The notes: a model not told the origin generated them from the sequence alone. 64,000 nt of DNA from Burkholderia cepacia GG4 (GCF_000292915.1 NC_018514.1:2604001-2668000); one strand, 5' to 3'. Positions 18,961 through 27,236 are shown, counted from the stretch's first letter. Numbers and translations are program-made.

Positions 18961-19974
18961 ATGTCCCTTCCCACGTCCCCCGACACTCCGGCGCGCCCGG
19001 AAGAAAAGGATCTGTTCGATCGCGGCGCGTCCGACTGGATCGTCTCGCCCGAGACCGCGTTCGACGCCTGGCTTGCCATGCAGGACTACCGCCGTTCATC
19101 GGCTGATGTCTATCGCGCGCAATGGGGTGCCTTTCTCACCTGGCTGCGTGCGCATCAGAAGAACCTGGCCACGGTCGACACGGCATCGATTGCGAACTTC
19201 GTCGGCGAGCTTCCGATCCGGAAGACGCAACGAATGCGCTATTTGCGGCTGATCGAGCGCGTGCTCGACCACATCCGGCGCACCGAGTTCGCATCCACCA
19301 ACCCGGCCCGCTTCATTGCTCAGGATGGCGAAGCGAACTGGCGACAGGCACGCGACAACGAGCCGACCGGTTTCCTGACGCCAGCCGAACGCGCGAAGTT
19401 GCTGGCCTACCTGTTTTCGCCGATCAGCGTGTCCGGCTCCGCATACTGGAAAGAACGGCGCGACCGCGCGCTCGTCGCCGCGTTTCTCGGCGCGGGCGTG
19501 AAAACCGGCGAAGCACGTGCACTTACGATTAGTTGCATCAATACGAGTGGAACGTCGCTGCAGATCCCGTCAACGCATCCCGATTTCGCGCGCGAAACCC
19601 ATCTGGCGTCGTTCGCGATCGCGTTGCTCGAAGCATGGCTCGTGGAGCGCAAGCGCCAGGAGATTCCGGGCGATCTCGTGTTCCCGGCCTCGCACGCCGG
19701 GCGGCCGATGCACAAGGCGACGATGCTGCGCGCGATCGATGCGATCGTCGAATCCGCCGGGCTCACGTCGTCGCGCACCGCGCGCGCGAGTCCGCAAACG
19801 CTGCGCAACACCTATGCGGCCGAACTGTTCGAGCACGACGTGGCGCCCGAGCGGGTCGGCCAATGGCTGGGCTTCGTGCGGCCGATTTCGTCGAACCGGC
19901 TGCACCGCGCGTGGAAAAACTGGCGCGATGACCTGGCCAATGGTGCCCCGTCCGACCAGGACGAAACTCCCTGA
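18961..19974 (+). CDS. Tyrosine-recombinase-like protein with lost catalytic residues
   Basis: A 337-residue protein with the two-domain layout of phage integrases/Xer proteins: a core-binding domain at about residues 30-118 and a catalytic-type domain from about 135. In the family, Arg I sits in a G-x-R-x-x-E motif; here it is GVKTGEA with Lys181. HxLR is replaced by QTLR (Gln279, Arg282 kept). The LGH histidine is Phe305 (QWLGF). At the expected nucleophilic Tyr position the sequence reads SSNRLHRAW with no tyrosine. It therefore looks like a DNA-binding relative that cannot recombine. Its place beside the replication locus suggests a role in origin function or segregation, or simply decay. 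Confidence 0.75.
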   Translation: MSLPTSPDTPARPEEKDLFDRGASDWIVSPETAFDAWLAMQDYRRSSADVYRAQWGAFLTWLRAHQKNLATVDTASIANFVGELPIRKTQRMRYLRLIERVLDHIRRTEFASTNPARFIAQDGEANWRQARDNEPTGFLTPAERAKLLAYLFSPISVSGSAYWKERRDRALVAAFLGAGVKTGEARALTISCINTSGTSLQIPSTHPDFARETHLASFAIALLEAWLVERKRQEIPGDLVFPASHAGRPMHKATMLRAIDAIVESAGLTSSRTARASPQTLRNTYAAELFEHDVAPERVGQWLGFVRPISSNRLHRAWKNWRDDLANGAPSDQDETP

Positions 19975-20045
19975 TCCAAAGCCGGCTGCTCACGCGACAT
20001 GATCCGTGAGCAGCCTTGCTCGGCCGCGCTTCACCGTTTCACAGC

Positions 20046-20086
20046 TCCCGAAAAACCTCACCTCAAGCGTCCCGGATCACCTCACC
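20046..20086 (-). repeat. Pair of dispersed RepA-iteron-like sites
   Basis: TCCCGAAAAACCTCACC (20046-20062) and TCCCGGATCACCTCACC (20070-20086) are inverted iterons 24 bases apart. They lie in the 139-base gap between the recombinase-like gene and the convergent KfrA-like gene. Confidence 0.75.
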
Positions 20087-20113
20087 TGTGGGATTGCTGT
20101 GCCTGCCGGCCCG

Positions 20114-21295
20114 TCAGTTGCGCGCAAAGCGCGCAACTGCTTCGAATCGGGAAGGCCACGGTCCCGACGCATGTTCGCATTCGGGGCACGATACTTCGAA
20201 CCCGTCGTCGCCATGCGACAGCTCCGGTTCACCGTCGCAATGCGGGCACTGGTTCGGTACCGGAATCTCGTGATCCAGCGACGTACCGATCGCGGAAAAC
20301 GCATCCGCATCCAGTTGGCCCGCCTCGGCCAGACGCCGGATCAACGCGGAAATCTCCGGATTCATCCCGCGGCTCGCGCGCAGCGTGTTCACGTCGCGCG
20401 TCGCGCGTTCCAGTTCGTCACCCTGGCTGCGCAGCTGTTCCTCGAGCCGGTCCGCGCGGGCCTTGGCCGAACTCAGCTGCTGAAGGAAATCGAATTCCTT
20501 GCGCTGCACGTCGCGCAGGCCGCTCTGGTAGGTCGATGCCATGCTGCGCAGCGAATCCAGTTCGACCAGCATCGGTTTGACGCGACGCTCGGCTTCGGCC
20601 ACCGCATCCTTGATCTGCTGCGCATAGTGCTCGGTACGCTGCTGCAATTCGGCTTGCAGCGTATCGATGCGGTCGCGCAGCGCCGCGTTCTGCGTCTGTT
20701 CCGCATCGACGCGGCCGGCCATTGCGGCCAGTTCCTTTTCGAGTCGGGCAACTGTGGTGAGCAGCGTCGCTTCGTTTGCCGAACCGTGCGTCGATTGCGA
20801 CGCGAGTTGCACTTCGAGTTCGGTCACGCGCGCCTGCAACTGGTCGTTGCGGGTTTCACTGCGGGCGAGCGCGCCTTCGAGTGTTTCCTGGCGGACCGTG
20901 GCGTCGCGCAGCCGCTGTTCCGCGTCGGTCACGCCGGCGCGAACCTGTTCGCGGTCAACGTCGAGACTTTCCCGCGCCACTTTCAACGCCTCTTCATATA
21001 GCGCGCCGAGCAATGCACCTGCCTTTTCTTCGACCGCTTTCGGAATTGCCGCACCGTCGAGCCTGATCTTGGACGCGGAACGGATGCGTTCCCAGAAGTG
21101 ATCGATGTCCTTCGGAATATCGCTGGCACTGCCGGTCTGCGTCAGATCGCGAACGTTGGCGGCTGATGGCCGGATGCCCAGATCGAAGAACAGGCGCTTG
21201 CAAGCATGCAGCGACAGTTCCTGGCGCCGCGCACCGCTCGCGCGCAGCGATTCCAGTTCTTCTCGGATGACTTCACGCATTTCATCCAGCGTCAT
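20114..21295 (-). CDS. KfrA-like DNA-binding coiled-coil protein with C-terminal zinc ribbon
   Basis: A 393-residue protein from the ATG at 21295. The first 110 residues match the N-terminal DNA-binding domain of the KfrA plasmid protein family (EVIREELESLRASGARRQEL, LFFDLGIRPSAANVRDL). Residues about 120-330 are a long coiled coil rich in Ala, Glu, Gln and Arg. The C-terminus has a four-cysteine zinc-ribbon pattern (CPHC ... CPEC). KfrA of IncP plasmids is a self-repressing, nucleoid-like partition accessory protein. It is divergent from the iteron region and could help compact or segregate the origin. An ATG at 21313 is an alternative start. Confidence 0.8.
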   Translation of the reverse strand: MTLDEMREVIREELESLRASGARRQELSLHACKRLFFDLGIRPSAANVRDLTQTGSASDIPKDIDHFWERIRSASKIRLDGAAIPKAVEEKAGALLGALYEEALKVARESLDVDREQVRAGVTDAEQRLRDATVRQETLEGALARSETRNDQLQARVTELEVQLASQSTHGSANEATLLTTVARLEKELAAMAGRVDAEQTQNAALRDRIDTLQAELQQRTEHYAQQIKDAVAEAERRVKPMLVELDSLRSMASTYQSGLRDVQRKEFDFLQQLSSAKARADRLEEQLRSQGDELERATRDVNTLRASRGMNPEISALIRRLAEAGQLDADAFSAIGTSLDHEIPVPNQCPHCDGEPELSHGDDGFEVSCPECEHASGPWPSRFEAVARFARN

Positions 21296-21334
21296 GGCAG
21301 GACTCACAGACATTGAAATGTTGTGATCATAACG

Positions 21335-21346
21335 AAATACGTATTT
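21335..21346. promoter_or_regulatory. Palindrome upstream of the KfrA-like gene
   Basis: AAATACGTATTT is a perfect 12-base palindrome about 40 bases before the start of the KfrA-like gene. It is a candidate operator for autorepression. Confidence 0.45.
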
Positions 21347-21572
21347 TTTGATACTTGTTTCCGCTGACCGTGGTGAATTTACATCGCTGTGCACAGAAAT
21401 CGGATCTGTGAGCTGTTCTGGACGAGCCAGCGTTCCGATTCCGTGAAACAAAGCGAAGAAAGTTAGCCAAGTCCTTGTACTAACAGCGTTTTCGAGTAGG
21501 CACAGAAAAAGGGCATTTGTTTCACATGACAACGGACATCGCAGCCTGTGGGTGTTCAGGGGTTGGGGTGTC

Positions 21573-21660
21573 TGTGGAAAACTCGACGGCCGATGTCTTG
21601 AGAGTATTAGAAGTAAACACCCTTGAACCCTTAGTTAAAAACGTTAACGCCACGGCACAG
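21573..21660. other. Putative DnaA box and DNA unwinding element
   Basis: TGTGGAAAA (21573-21581) reads TTTTCCACA on the other strand, close to the DnaA consensus TTATCCACA. It is followed by an AT-rich run at 21596-21660 (TATTAGAAGTAAACA, GTTAAAAACGTTAAC) in otherwise GC-rich DNA. A DnaA box, an AT-rich element and then iterons is the usual order in Rep-type origins. Confidence 0.5.
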
Positions 21661-21690
21661 CCTTATGTAGCAAGGCTTTCCGGCTGACAA

Positions 21691-22999
21691 GGTGAAGTTT
21701 TACGGGAACCAAGGTGATCTTCTGCGGGAGCTGAAGTGATGGGGTTCAGGGAACTGCGTGAGCCGATGCGGGAAAGGTCGTGAGCGGATTCGGGATCACA
21801 GTGAAACACGAGGTTTCCCAAGGGTGAGGGTTTTCGGGTCCGCACAGCCGCGGAGCCCGCGCGGTGACTAGGCACACAGTTTTCTGCCTGTGCAGACATA
21901 GGTGAGAATTTGCGGGACCTTCTTCGCGCCCCGATTCTGCCCATCTTTTGGGCAGTTTTCATGAAAGGTGAGGTTTCACGGGACTCCGCGCGGATTTGCT
22001 GTGAGGGTTTCCGGGAAACGACTGCCATTTTGCACAGCAAAAGGGCCCTGTGGGGCCTGGGAAGCCCTAAAGGTGAGGCTTTTCGGGAGCGAAATCCGGG
22101 TTTTCCAGCCCGGATCCCGTTGAGGTGAGCTTTTTCGGGGCATAAATCACAGCGTGCCGGCGCCCTCACAGGTGAGATTTTTCAGGAGCGCTATTTGCTC
22201 GAAAATTGGTCAACGGTGAGGCTTTTCGGGACCTGTGACGGGACGAATTCGCCGAAAAGCCCGCCGGGACTGGCAGAAATCTGATTTTCACTGTGCCTCT
22301 TTTGGGCACAGGTGAGGCTTTTCAGGAGCCGACACACAGCTATCGCATCGGCTCGGATGTCAGAAAGGTGAGGCTTTTCGGGGGATGATCGTCGGACACA
22401 GCGGAGTGCCTGCGGCACATAAGTATCGGATGCCATTGACATTTTTGATACCACGCCGGTTACGGTGAGATTTTTCGGGAGGTGCTTTCGCGTCCGTTGC
22501 AGCGCCGCTTTTTTCAGTAAGGTGAGGTTTTTCGGGAGGTGAAGGCGGTCGATCCCGTGCGTGCCGGGGATTCGTCGGGGGGGGCTGGTCACAGACTTCC
22601 GAGCCTGTGAGGTGAGAATTTTCGGGACCGAACGCGTTTTGCACCCTGTACAATGCGCGCCCGGGCCTGTGAAACGGGTTCGATCGACACAGCAGGACGC
22701 CATTTCGATCGCCGTTTCCAGCTACCGAACGGGTTCGCGATCGCCCGCACAGGCGCGCCTGTACATGCATACAGGCCGCTGCGGACCGGTCGGCGTGATG
22801 CCGGGACATCCAGTGGCGACCCTGTGACGGACGTACGCCGACGCAGTCGTAAAATTACGACAAATCGAAAGGTGAGCGAATACGGGAGCAAGTTTCGCAC
22901 GTGTCGAGCACAGGCAAAAATCTGTGAATCGGCGCATCCCGCGACACGTCTGGAAGAGTCGGAAACGCCGTAATTCTGGACCGGTGAGCGTTTTCGGGA
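21691..22999 (+). repeat. RepA iteron array of about 20 direct 17-bp repeats
   Basis: Direct repeats with consensus GGTGAGGCTTTTCGGGA begin at 21691, 21713, 21757, 21779, 21823, 21901, 21967, 22000, 22072, 22124, 22171, 22215, 22311, 22367, 22464, 22521, 22611, 22871 and 22983. A weak copy lies near 21736. All point towards repA. The first copies are degenerate and 22 bases apart; the central ones are nearly identical and 33-100 bases apart. The last two stand alone, near the repA promoter, and may serve autorepression. Confidence 0.92.
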
Positions 23000-23119
23000 G
23001 GCGGTTGGGGTGAGTGCCGTTTTGCACGCGCACTTCACCGGCTATGGTGAGCATGTCGTTCTGGACGCACATCACCACAGGCGCTATCCTTCCGGAAAAC
23101 TTCTCCTCCGACCCGACGC

Positions 23120-24484
23120 ATGGCCACGAAGCGCGCCAAGAAAACCGATGTGGATGTGGTGAGTGCCAGTTCAGCCGAATTGCGTAAGGCCGTCGAGGCG
23201 ATCGCAATTCAGCCGAAGAGCGGCAAGATCACGCTCCTCACCCGCAAGCTGTTCAATGTCCTGCTCGCCGTCGCGCAGCAGGCCGACGACTCGGGCGATA
23301 CCTATCGCGCGTTGTTGTCGGACATCGTTGCCAACTCCGCTTTCGATTCGAACGACACCGCACTGGTGAAGGAACACCTGCGCCGCATGGTGTCGGTGCA
23401 GGTCGAATGGAGCACGGGCACGTCGAGCCAGAAGCCGGGCCGCAAGTGGGGGATCTCGACGCTGATCGCCGATGCGGAAATTCTCGAGGATCCGGCTACC
23501 CGCCGCGTGTGGGTCGAATTCTCGTTCGCACCGAAGATCAAGAAGAAGCTGCTCGACCCGGTCCAGTACGCACGCCTGAGCCTGCAGTTCCAGAGCCAGT
23601 TGCGCAGCAGCGCCGGCCTCGCGCTCTACGAAATCTGCGTGCGCTACCTGACGAACCCGAGTCACCTGACGATGCGCGAACCGTGGGAATGGTGGCGGCC
23701 GATCCTGTCGGGCACGCCGGACACGGAAGCCGGCGACGAGGCGAAGCGCGAGTACAAGTACTTCAAGCGCGACTACCTGCGTCCGGCGATCGCCGAGGTC
23801 AACGCGGTCACCAACATCTTCGTCGAACTGATCGAGCATCGTGAAGGTCGGCGGGTCGCGGAGATCCAGTTCCGCGTGACCGAACGCAAGCAGCCGATGC
23901 TGGCGCTCGACGAGCATCCGAACGTGTTCGACAGCACGCTGGTCGACCGGATGGTGAAGCTCGGGATTCCGCTCAAGGAAGCGCAGACGCTCTATGCGGA
24001 CAGCGAGGAAAACCGGATTCGCGCGGCGTTGCAGATGACCGAGCAACGGATGCGCAGCACGACGCTACCGCCGGTGCGCAGCGCGCCCGCGTTGTTCAAG
24101 GATGCGCTGAAGAAGGGTTATGCGCCGCCGGTCGAGTCCGTCGACGCGCTGCCCGCCGGCACGCCGTCAGCGAAGGTCGTCGCGGCACAGCCGGACGATC
24201 TGAAGGCGCGTCTGTTGAGCGAATTCGCGGCGTTCCGCCGCAAGGAAGCGAAGGTGCTGTACGAGGAGCAAGGCGACGCGGAGCGCGAAGTGGCGCGCGA
24301 GTCGTTCGAGTCGGAAGTGCTGCCGACGATGGGCTCGCACCTGCGTGACGACTGGCGCAAGCGCGGCCTCGATTCGAAGCTGGCCGAGACGGCGTTTTTC
24401 GACTGGCTGGCCCAGAAGACCTGGGGCGAGCCGACCGACGGCGACCTGCTGTCGTTCACCCTGAATCAATCCCGGGCCGCCTGA
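23120..24484 (+). CDS. repA: Replication initiator protein of Rep_3 family
   Basis: A 454-residue initiator with two winged-helix domains typical of Rep_3 (RepE/Pi/TrfA-like) proteins. The first domain covers about residues 35-160 (TLLTRKLFNVLLAVAQQ, VEFSFAPKIKKKLLDP), including the family segment YARLSLQFQSQL and RSSAGLALYEICVRYL. The second covers about 190-270 (EYKYFKRDYLRPAIAEVNAV, IEHREGRRVAEIQF). A C-terminal extension of 180 residues is charged. It should bind the upstream iterons, open the origin and repress its own promoter. The ATG at 23120 follows the array by 120 bases. It is convergent with parB. Confidence 0.93.
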   Translation: MATKRAKKTDVDVVSASSAELRKAVEAIAIQPKSGKITLLTRKLFNVLLAVAQQADDSGDTYRALLSDIVANSAFDSNDTALVKEHLRRMVSVQVEWSTGTSSQKPGRKWGISTLIADAEILEDPATRRVWVEFSFAPKIKKKLLDPVQYARLSLQFQSQLRSSAGLALYEICVRYLTNPSHLTMREPWEWWRPILSGTPDTEAGDEAKREYKYFKRDYLRPAIAEVNAVTNIFVELIEHREGRRVAEIQFRVTERKQPMLALDEHPNVFDSTLVDRMVKLGIPLKEAQTLYADSEENRIRAALQMTEQRMRSTTLPPVRSAPALFKDALKKGYAPPVESVDALPAGTPSAKVVAAQPDDLKARLLSEFAAFRRKEAKVLYEEQGDAEREVARESFESEVLPTMGSHLRDDWRKRGLDSKLAETAFFDWLAQKTWGEPTDGDLLSFTLNQSRAA

Positions 24485-24494
24485 GGCCCGTTCA

Positions 24495-24510
24495 GGCCCG
24501 CTGACGGGCC
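24495..24510. terminator. Hairpin between convergent repA and parB
   Basis: GGCCCG-CTGA-CGGGCC forms a 6-base GC stem 10 bases after the repA stop. It has no T-run, so it is only a weak terminator candidate. Confidence 0.3.
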
Positions 24511-24574
24511 GCCGCCGGCCGCCCGCCCGCACCGGCGGGCCCGGCGCCTCGCCAGGCCCTGCCGGCCGCTTTCC

Positions 24575-25636
24575 TCAGTCCGACAACAGCATCCGCTCGA
24601 GCTGCTCGAGGATCGCGTCGCGCTTGTCCTTCGGGAGGCCGCGCAGGCGCAGTTCGATGCGGTCTTCGCCATACGACTTCAGATCGCCGACCGACTTGCC
24701 GCCGAGCTTGATCTCGAGACGCTGCGCATAGCGCTGACGGCCGGCCGGCTTCGGCGTTTCCTGCGCCGCGACGCGGCCCTTGACGATGTCCGACACCTGG
24801 CGCGTGCTGAGATCGTCGGACACGATCTTGTTGATCAGCCGCAGCGTCGCGTCGGTGCCGCGCGCATTGTGATAACGGCCGACCTGATACGCCATGTTCG
24901 ACCCGAAGCGATCGGGGCGCGCGACCATCTCCTGCATCACCGTTTCCGGCAGCTTGCCGATCGACAGCGCAACGGCGACCGTCGATTCGTCGAGGCCGAG
25001 ATGTTCGGACAGTTCCTTCTGACTCTGGAAGTGCTTGTCGTCGAGGAAGCGACGCCATACGACGGCGTTGTCGAACACCGTCTGCGAATCGCGCTGCACG
25101 TTCAGGTCGTAGCCGAGCTTGTAGCTCTGGATCCCGATCGGCACGTCGATCACGATCGCCTTCACCGATTCCTTGTTAGCCTCCTTCAGCGCGCGCACGC
25201 GACGGCCGCCGTCGCTGACGAAATACGAGCCCGGATTGTCGTAGTCCGGAATCACGTGGATCGCCTGCTGTTGCCCCTGCTTCGCGAGGTTGACCGCGAG
25301 TTCGGCAATCGACGACTTCAGATAGAAGTGGCGCGGGTTGAACGGGCTATGCTTGATCGCCTTCAGCGACAGCTCGATCACCTGGCCGGGCGCGTAGCGG
25401 TTCTCCAGACGCCATGCGCGATATTGCGGCGATTCGTCGGTCGACGGATCGAGCAGGACTTCCGGAGCCGGCGGCGGCGTGATGTCTTTCTTGGCGGACT
25501 TCGTCGGGGTCGGCGTGGCCGTCTCGGACTTGACGATGCCGTCGATGGCATTCAGTCGATCAAGCGCCGTGCGCTTCTCGCTCGTCGTGATGTCCGGGCG
25601 CGCTTGGAATCCTTTTGCAAATTGGGAGGGCTTCAT
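24575..25636 (-). CDS. parB: Chromosome partitioning protein ParB
   Basis: A 353-residue ParB. The N-terminal 85 residues are a linker with a Lys/Thr/Pro-rich stretch (TPTPTKSAKKDITPPPAPEV). The ParB/Srx CTP-binding domain follows with SPFNPRHFY, the GG of SDGGRRVRALKEA and AIVIDVPIG. The helix-turn-helix lies at about residues 205-230 (SQKELSEHLGLDESTVAVAL). The C-terminus holds a dimerisation part. It should load on the parS sites at 25644-27142 and slide as a clamp. It is 23 bases downstream of parA, with one parS in the gap. Confidence 0.95.
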   Translation of the reverse strand: MKPSQFAKGFQARPDITTSEKRTALDRLNAIDGIVKSETATPTPTKSAKKDITPPPAPEVLLDPSTDESPQYRAWRLENRYAPGQVIELSLKAIKHSPFNPRHFYLKSSIAELAVNLAKQGQQQAIHVIPDYDNPGSYFVSDGGRRVRALKEANKESVKAIVIDVPIGIQSYKLGYDLNVQRDSQTVFDNAVVWRRFLDDKHFQSQKELSEHLGLDESTVAVALSIGKLPETVMQEMVARPDRFGSNMAYQVGRYHNARGTDATLRLINKIVSDDLSTRQVSDIVKGRVAAQETPKPAGRQRYAQRLEIKLGGKSVGDLKSYGEDRIELRLRGLPKDKRDAILEQLERMLLSD

Positions 25637-25643
25637 GTGACTC

Positions 25644-25659
25644 CTTTATGCGCATAAAG
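25644..25659. promoter_or_regulatory. parS site in the parA-parB gap
   Basis: CTTTATGCGCATAAAG is a 16-base palindrome matching the consensus GTTTATGCGCATAAAC except for the outer base pair. It fills the gap between the parA stop and the parB start, so ParB binding there could also tune parB translation or transcription. Confidence 0.8.
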
Positions 25660-26322
25660 TCAGGGCAGCATGGCGACGATTTCGTCGGCACATGCGCGGA
25701 TTTCCGCAGCGGCCAGCTTGGCGCCGCGATCGTTCATCTGCAGCACGGTCTGACCGAGCGCCATCGCCTGCTTGTACGCTTCCCGGGTCGGGATTTGCGT
25801 CTTCAACAGCGGGAAGCCGAGTTCCTCGAGCGCGCGCTTGAGTTCGCGCGTCAGCATGCGCTTCTCTTCGGTCTTGTTCAGCAGGAAGACGGCACGGAGG
25901 TCTTCGTTCATCACCTGCGCCTGCTGGATCAGCTTGACCAGCCCGACGCTCGACCAGTAATCGGCCGGCGACGACGAGGTCGGGATCACGGCAATCGATG
26001 CGGCGAGCAGCACGACGCCGGACACCTTCTCGGTAATCGACGGCGGGCAGTCGACAACGATGATGTCGTAGTCGTTGATGAACTTCTTGATCTCGCGATG
26101 GATCTGGCCGCCGGCTTCGGCGAGGTTGACGACCGGGAAAGGAATACCGGCGTCGCTGTCACCGGATGCGCTCGACCAGTGAATCAGTGTGTTTTGACCG
26201 TCTGCGTCGACGACGAGGACGCGCTTTCCTTTCTCATGGAATGCCGCGCCGAGGTGCATGGCAATTGTGCTCTTGCCGACGCCACCTTTTTGTTGAGTGA
26301 CTGCAATGATTTCCGCGGCCAA
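25660..26322 (-). CDS. parA: Chromosome partitioning ATPase ParA
   Basis: A 220-residue ParA/MinD-type ATPase of the short class without an N-terminal helix-turn-helix. The deviant Walker A KGGVGKST lies at residues 11-18, Walker A' at VLVVDADGQ and Walker B at IIVVDCPPS. It binds non-specific DNA in the ATP form and is stimulated by ParB bound at parS, moving the origin. As a short ParA it may not itself repress the operon; ParB or the parS sites could do so. The parAB operon runs opposite to repA. Confidence 0.95.
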   Translation of the reverse strand: MAAEIIAVTQQKGGVGKSTIAMHLGAAFHEKGKRVLVVDADGQNTLIHWSSASGDSDAGIPFPVVNLAEAGGQIHREIKKFINDYDIIVVDCPPSITEKVSGVVLLAASIAVIPTSSSPADYWSSVGLVKLIQQAQVMNEDLRAVFLLNKTEEKRMLTRELKRALEELGFPLLKTQIPTREAYKQAMALGQTVLQMNDRGAKLAAAEIRACADEIVAMLP

Positions 26323-26422
26323 TTTTCACTCCTGTTTTTGGTCGTTGGAATTCTACAGGACGATATTTATATTTCAATGAAATTGTCGTTCGCCAACTAC
26401 GCGTTAGCCATTCGGGCTATCG

Positions 26423-26438
26423 GTTTATGCGCATAAAC
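26423..26438. promoter_or_regulatory. parS site (perfect)
   Basis: GTTTATGCGCATAAAC is a perfect 16-base palindrome, 100 bases upstream of parA. Confidence 0.88.
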
Positions 26439-26616
26439 GAATGGAGGATGCTGGGTGGCTGGAACAGTGGAGTCGAGGTTGTCGCGCGTGGATGATGCGA
26501 GACTGGAGAGTCGCGCTGTCAGACGTCTCGTGATCACGTTCGGGAAGCCGGCCGCTGCGATGTGTCAGCACCTGCCCTTCCGCTCGTTGAGAGGGCGCAG
26601 CCTCGGTGACGGGTGA

Positions 26617-26632
26617 GTTTGTGCGCATAAAC
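26617..26632. promoter_or_regulatory. parS site (one mismatch)
   Basis: GTTTGTGCGCATAAAC differs from the palindrome at one base. The iteron half GGTGAG overlaps its first base. Confidence 0.8.
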
Positions 26633-26771
26633 TTTCGGGTTCTGGTGAGGACCGGCGAGACCAAACCGTCGATTGCACTCACGCACGAATGGGGAGCCAA
26701 CTCTGCTCCGGCCGACGAGATGCGCGCAAAGCGCGCCGTGTGCGTCGCCGAAGCGCAGTCCGCCCTGCGGT

Positions 26772-26787
26772 GTTTATGCGCATAAAC
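26772..26787. promoter_or_regulatory. parS site (perfect)
   Basis: GTTTATGCGCATAAAC is a perfect 16-base palindrome. Confidence 0.88.
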
Positions 26788-26985
26788 CATCGAGCGGATC
26801 GACGACTACCGTCGGTCGCACACTGGCAGTTGCGTATAAGGTTGAACTGCGACGATGCCCCGGACGCCATCACATATCGAGCCACTCAGGGCATCGAAGC
26901 GCGAGCGCTCAACGAGGGCTCCTTCTTGCCGATGCGCTCTGAAACGCGCGATATGAACGGGCATCCCCAACCCGGTAAGGGTGAG

Positions 26986-27001
26986 CTTTATGCGCATAAA
27001 C
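26986..27001. promoter_or_regulatory. parS site (one mismatch)
   Basis: CTTTATGCGCATAAAC differs at the first base. It is directly preceded by GGTGAG (26980-26985). Confidence 0.82.
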
Positions 27002-27126
27002 CCAACGACGGATAAGCCATACGGCGGCTTTCGCGCTGCCCCTGCATCACGTCATAGCGATGCGTCGTCACTCACCTGCGCTCTTCGCTCTTGCAGACGG
27101 CCTCCGGTGATCGTCCACGCAACACA

Positions 27127-27142
27127 CTTTATGCGCATAAAC
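27127..27142. promoter_or_regulatory. parS site (one mismatch)
   Basis: CTTTATGCGCATAAAC differs at the first base. It is the outermost of the six sites seen. Confidence 0.82.
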
Positions 27143-27196
27143 GCATCAAGCGCGTTTCGCACTCGCTGGCGCGCCCTACGTCACACCGAGTCTTCA

Positions 27197-27236
27197 TTCC
27201 CCTCTTCCCCTCTTCCCCTCTTCCCCTCTTCCCCTC
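27197..27236 (+). repeat. Five tandem copies of an 8-base repeat
   Basis: TTCCCCTC is repeated five times without variation, 76 bases upstream of the ArsC-like gene. Such perfect octamer tracts can change copy number by slippage and could vary between strains. Confidence 0.9.

Larger units (their letters stand above)
21296..23119. other. Chromosome 2 type replication origin region (1.8 kb non-coding)
   Basis: No real gene lies here. It contains a palindrome near the KfrA-like promoter (21335-21346), a DnaA-box-like TGTGGAAAA (21573-21581), an AT-rich stretch (21596-21660), and about twenty iterons (21691-22999) leading to repA. This layout is that of iteron-controlled plasmid-like origins found on secondary chromosomes. 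Confidence 0.85.

Noticed and set aside
21910..22128. Short open frames inside the iteron region
   Set aside because: They are created by the repeats, lack ribosome sites and match no family.
21691..22999. Could the spaced repeats be a CRISPR array?
   Set aside because: Repeats are 17 bases, imperfect and irregularly spaced (22-240 bases), with no cas genes. They lead into a Rep_3 gene, so they are iterons.
26673..27015. Small frames in the parS region encoding up to 108 residues
   Set aside because: They span several parS sites, and their translation is driven by the palindromes, not by protein-like composition.
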